7,877 nt of DNA from Bacteroidaceae bacterium (lineage in GTDB: Bacteria; Bacteroidota; Bacteroidia; Bacteroidales; Bacteroidaceae), in contig JAFNWA010000310.1 in assembly GCA_017383665.1 (NCBI GenBank), positions 1-7,877 on the forward strand. Reading direction: 5' to 3'. A program made the translations under genes and the position numbers. Below the pieces are notes generated by a model, which was given only the letters and a program-made list of their open reading frames with translations, was not told where the DNA came from and did not search any database. The stretch's first letter is position 1. The number at the start of each line of letters is the position of its first letter. Shown piece after piece: positions 7,153 through 7,877 of this stretch.

Positions 7153-7183
7153 CAAAGGTATAATTTTGAATTTAAATGGCAAT
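7153..7183 (-). promoter_or_regulatory. Candidate promoter of the PepSY gene
   Basis: The minus strand carries TACCTTTG (7160-7153), a good match to the Bacteroidota -7 consensus TAnnTTTG. A TATTG element (ATTG at 7183-7180) sits 19 nt upstream, the right spacing for a slightly imperfect -33 box. The implied transcript start is about 10 nt before the ATG at 7138. Confidence 0.5.
7161..7168 (+). promoter_or_regulatory. Candidate -7 box for the lipoprotein gene
   Basis: TAATTTTG matches the Bacteroidota -7 consensus TAnnTTTG and directly abuts the opposite-strand box at 7153-7160. A TTTG at 7141-7144 is a possible -33 box, but the 16-nt gap is shorter than usual. It would leave a leader of roughly 35 nt before the ATG at 7210, with an A-rich stretch near 7197-7201 that could help translation. 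Confidence 0.4.
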
Positions 7184-7209
7184 ACCATATATTTGCAAAA
7201 ACCGACTAT

Positions 7210-7877
7210 ATGAAAACAATAAAATTACTTGCTGCTTTGTTTGCAGCAAATATACTCATATGCGCATGCAATAACGACAGCAGCGCAAACAGTGGAAACG
7301 ATGAAATGTCAAGATTGGCCGAACAGCTTAAAAAAGACTATTTCGGGCTGGCAACAAGCGACCTTGAGAAAAGTGGTTACAAAGGCAAAGTCAAGAGCGT
7401 AAAAGAGACCAAGTACAATGCATACAGCAAATTTGGTGATATTGTAATTGACACCATCATTTCGCAGAAACATGTCAAATATAACGAAGACGGTTACATC
7501 ACCTATAACTATTATTTAGACAAAAATCATTACAAAGGGACATACTCTTACGAATACACTTATACATACGAAAATAGCGACGGTAAATCTGTTATAAACT
7601 GCTTCAAGGACGACACTCTTTTTGAGAAAACCGTAAAATCCCATAACAGCAGGAATTTCCCCATTCAGACAGACATTTATAACAGCAACGGTGAGCTAAG
7701 CGGACGCACCAAATACAAGTATGAAGAAAGTGGCCGACTGTTGGAGAAAACCACATACAACAGTGATGGCAGGACTTCATTACGGCTCAACAACATTAAA
7801 TACGACGCAAATGGTTTCCCAAACAGATATACCATATACGATTTCTCCTACAATGACAACAAAAAGGAGGAGAAAGT
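7210..7877 (+). CDS. Lipoprotein with YxxxG (YD/MORN-like) repeats, partial (runs off right edge)
   Basis: The frame is open for 222 codons from ATG at 7210 to the edge. The N-terminus is a lipoprotein signal: K2 and K5, a hydrophobic core, and lipobox I17-C18-A19 before Cys20. After Cys20 comes a polar stretch (NNDSSANSGNDE) typical of Bacteroidota lipoproteins; its acidic content might favour surface export, but this is weak. A segment near 57-69 (GYKGKVKSVKETKY) resembles the opening of a common family of Bacteroidota repeat lipoproteins. Tyr/Gly-centred units follow at 91-97 (YNEDGYI), 157-169, 171-183, 183-189 (YNSDGRT) and 198-210, which predict a run of beta hairpins. The specific function is unknown. 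It is divergent from the PepSY gene and shares its 71-bp promoter region. Confidence 0.8.
   Translation, partial: MKTIKLLAALFAANILICACNNDSSANSGNDEMSRLAEQLKKDYFGLATSDLEKSGYKGKVKSVKETKYNAYSKFGDIVIDTIISQKHVKYNEDGYITYNYYLDKNHYKGTYSYEYTYTYENSDGKSVINCFKDDTLFEKTVKSHNSRNFPIQTDIYNSNGELSGRTKYKYEESGRLLEKTTYNSDGRTSLRLNNIKYDANGFPNRYTIYDFSYNDNKKEEK

Noticed and set aside
7210..7877. Rhs/YD-repeat toxin
   Set aside because: The repeats are short and follow a lipoprotein signal; no Rhs core or toxin domain is visible, though the C-terminus is outside the window.

Overview
The window looks like a gut-type member of the Bacteroidales (Bacteroidota). The signs are Bacteroidota-style promoters (TAnnTTTG boxes), no clear Shine-Dalgarno sites, a periplasmic TPR sensor kinase with a LuxR-type regulator, a PepSY membrane protein, and a lipoprotein built of YxxxG repeats. 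The genus cannot be fixed from the sequence. There are no RNA genes, mobile elements or CRISPR arrays, and coding density is high.

Layout: four genes lie on the minus strand and one on the plus strand. Reading in the minus direction, a PepSY-type membrane protein (7138-5768) comes first and is followed by an 18-bp hairpin that probably ends its transcript. Next is a three-gene unit: a very large sensor kinase (5620-1391), a response regulator (1382-660, 8 nt after the kinase), and a membrane transporter related to the AbgT family (667 to the left edge, overlapping the regulator by 8 nt). On the plus strand a lipoprotein gene starts at 7210 and runs off the right edge. The 71-bp gap between it and the PepSY gene holds two promoter boxes placed back to back.

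The most interesting object is the 1409-residue kinase. It reads as two complete transmembrane kinase-like proteins joined without a linker. A lipoprotein-type signal, periplasmic TPR region, membrane helix, GAF-like region and kinase core end at residue 826. A signal-peptide-like helix then starts at Met827, followed by a second periplasmic region, membrane helix, GAF-like region and kinase core. The two cores look damaged in complementary ways. The first keeps all ATP-binding motifs but has no histidine where the phosphoacceptor should be. The second has a good histidine box (H1198) but has lost the ATP-binding Asn and Gly residues. The simplest reading is that the first module's ATPase phosphorylates the second module's histidine, which then passes phosphate to Asp58 of the adjacent regulator; the target could include the coupled transporter. 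This is inference.

The second point of interest is the PepSY protein. Its extracytoplasmic linker carries three copies of a D-x-x-S-(G/S)-A-T motif, the sequence type on which ApbE enzymes place covalent FMN. This suggests a multi-flavin electron-transfer protein.
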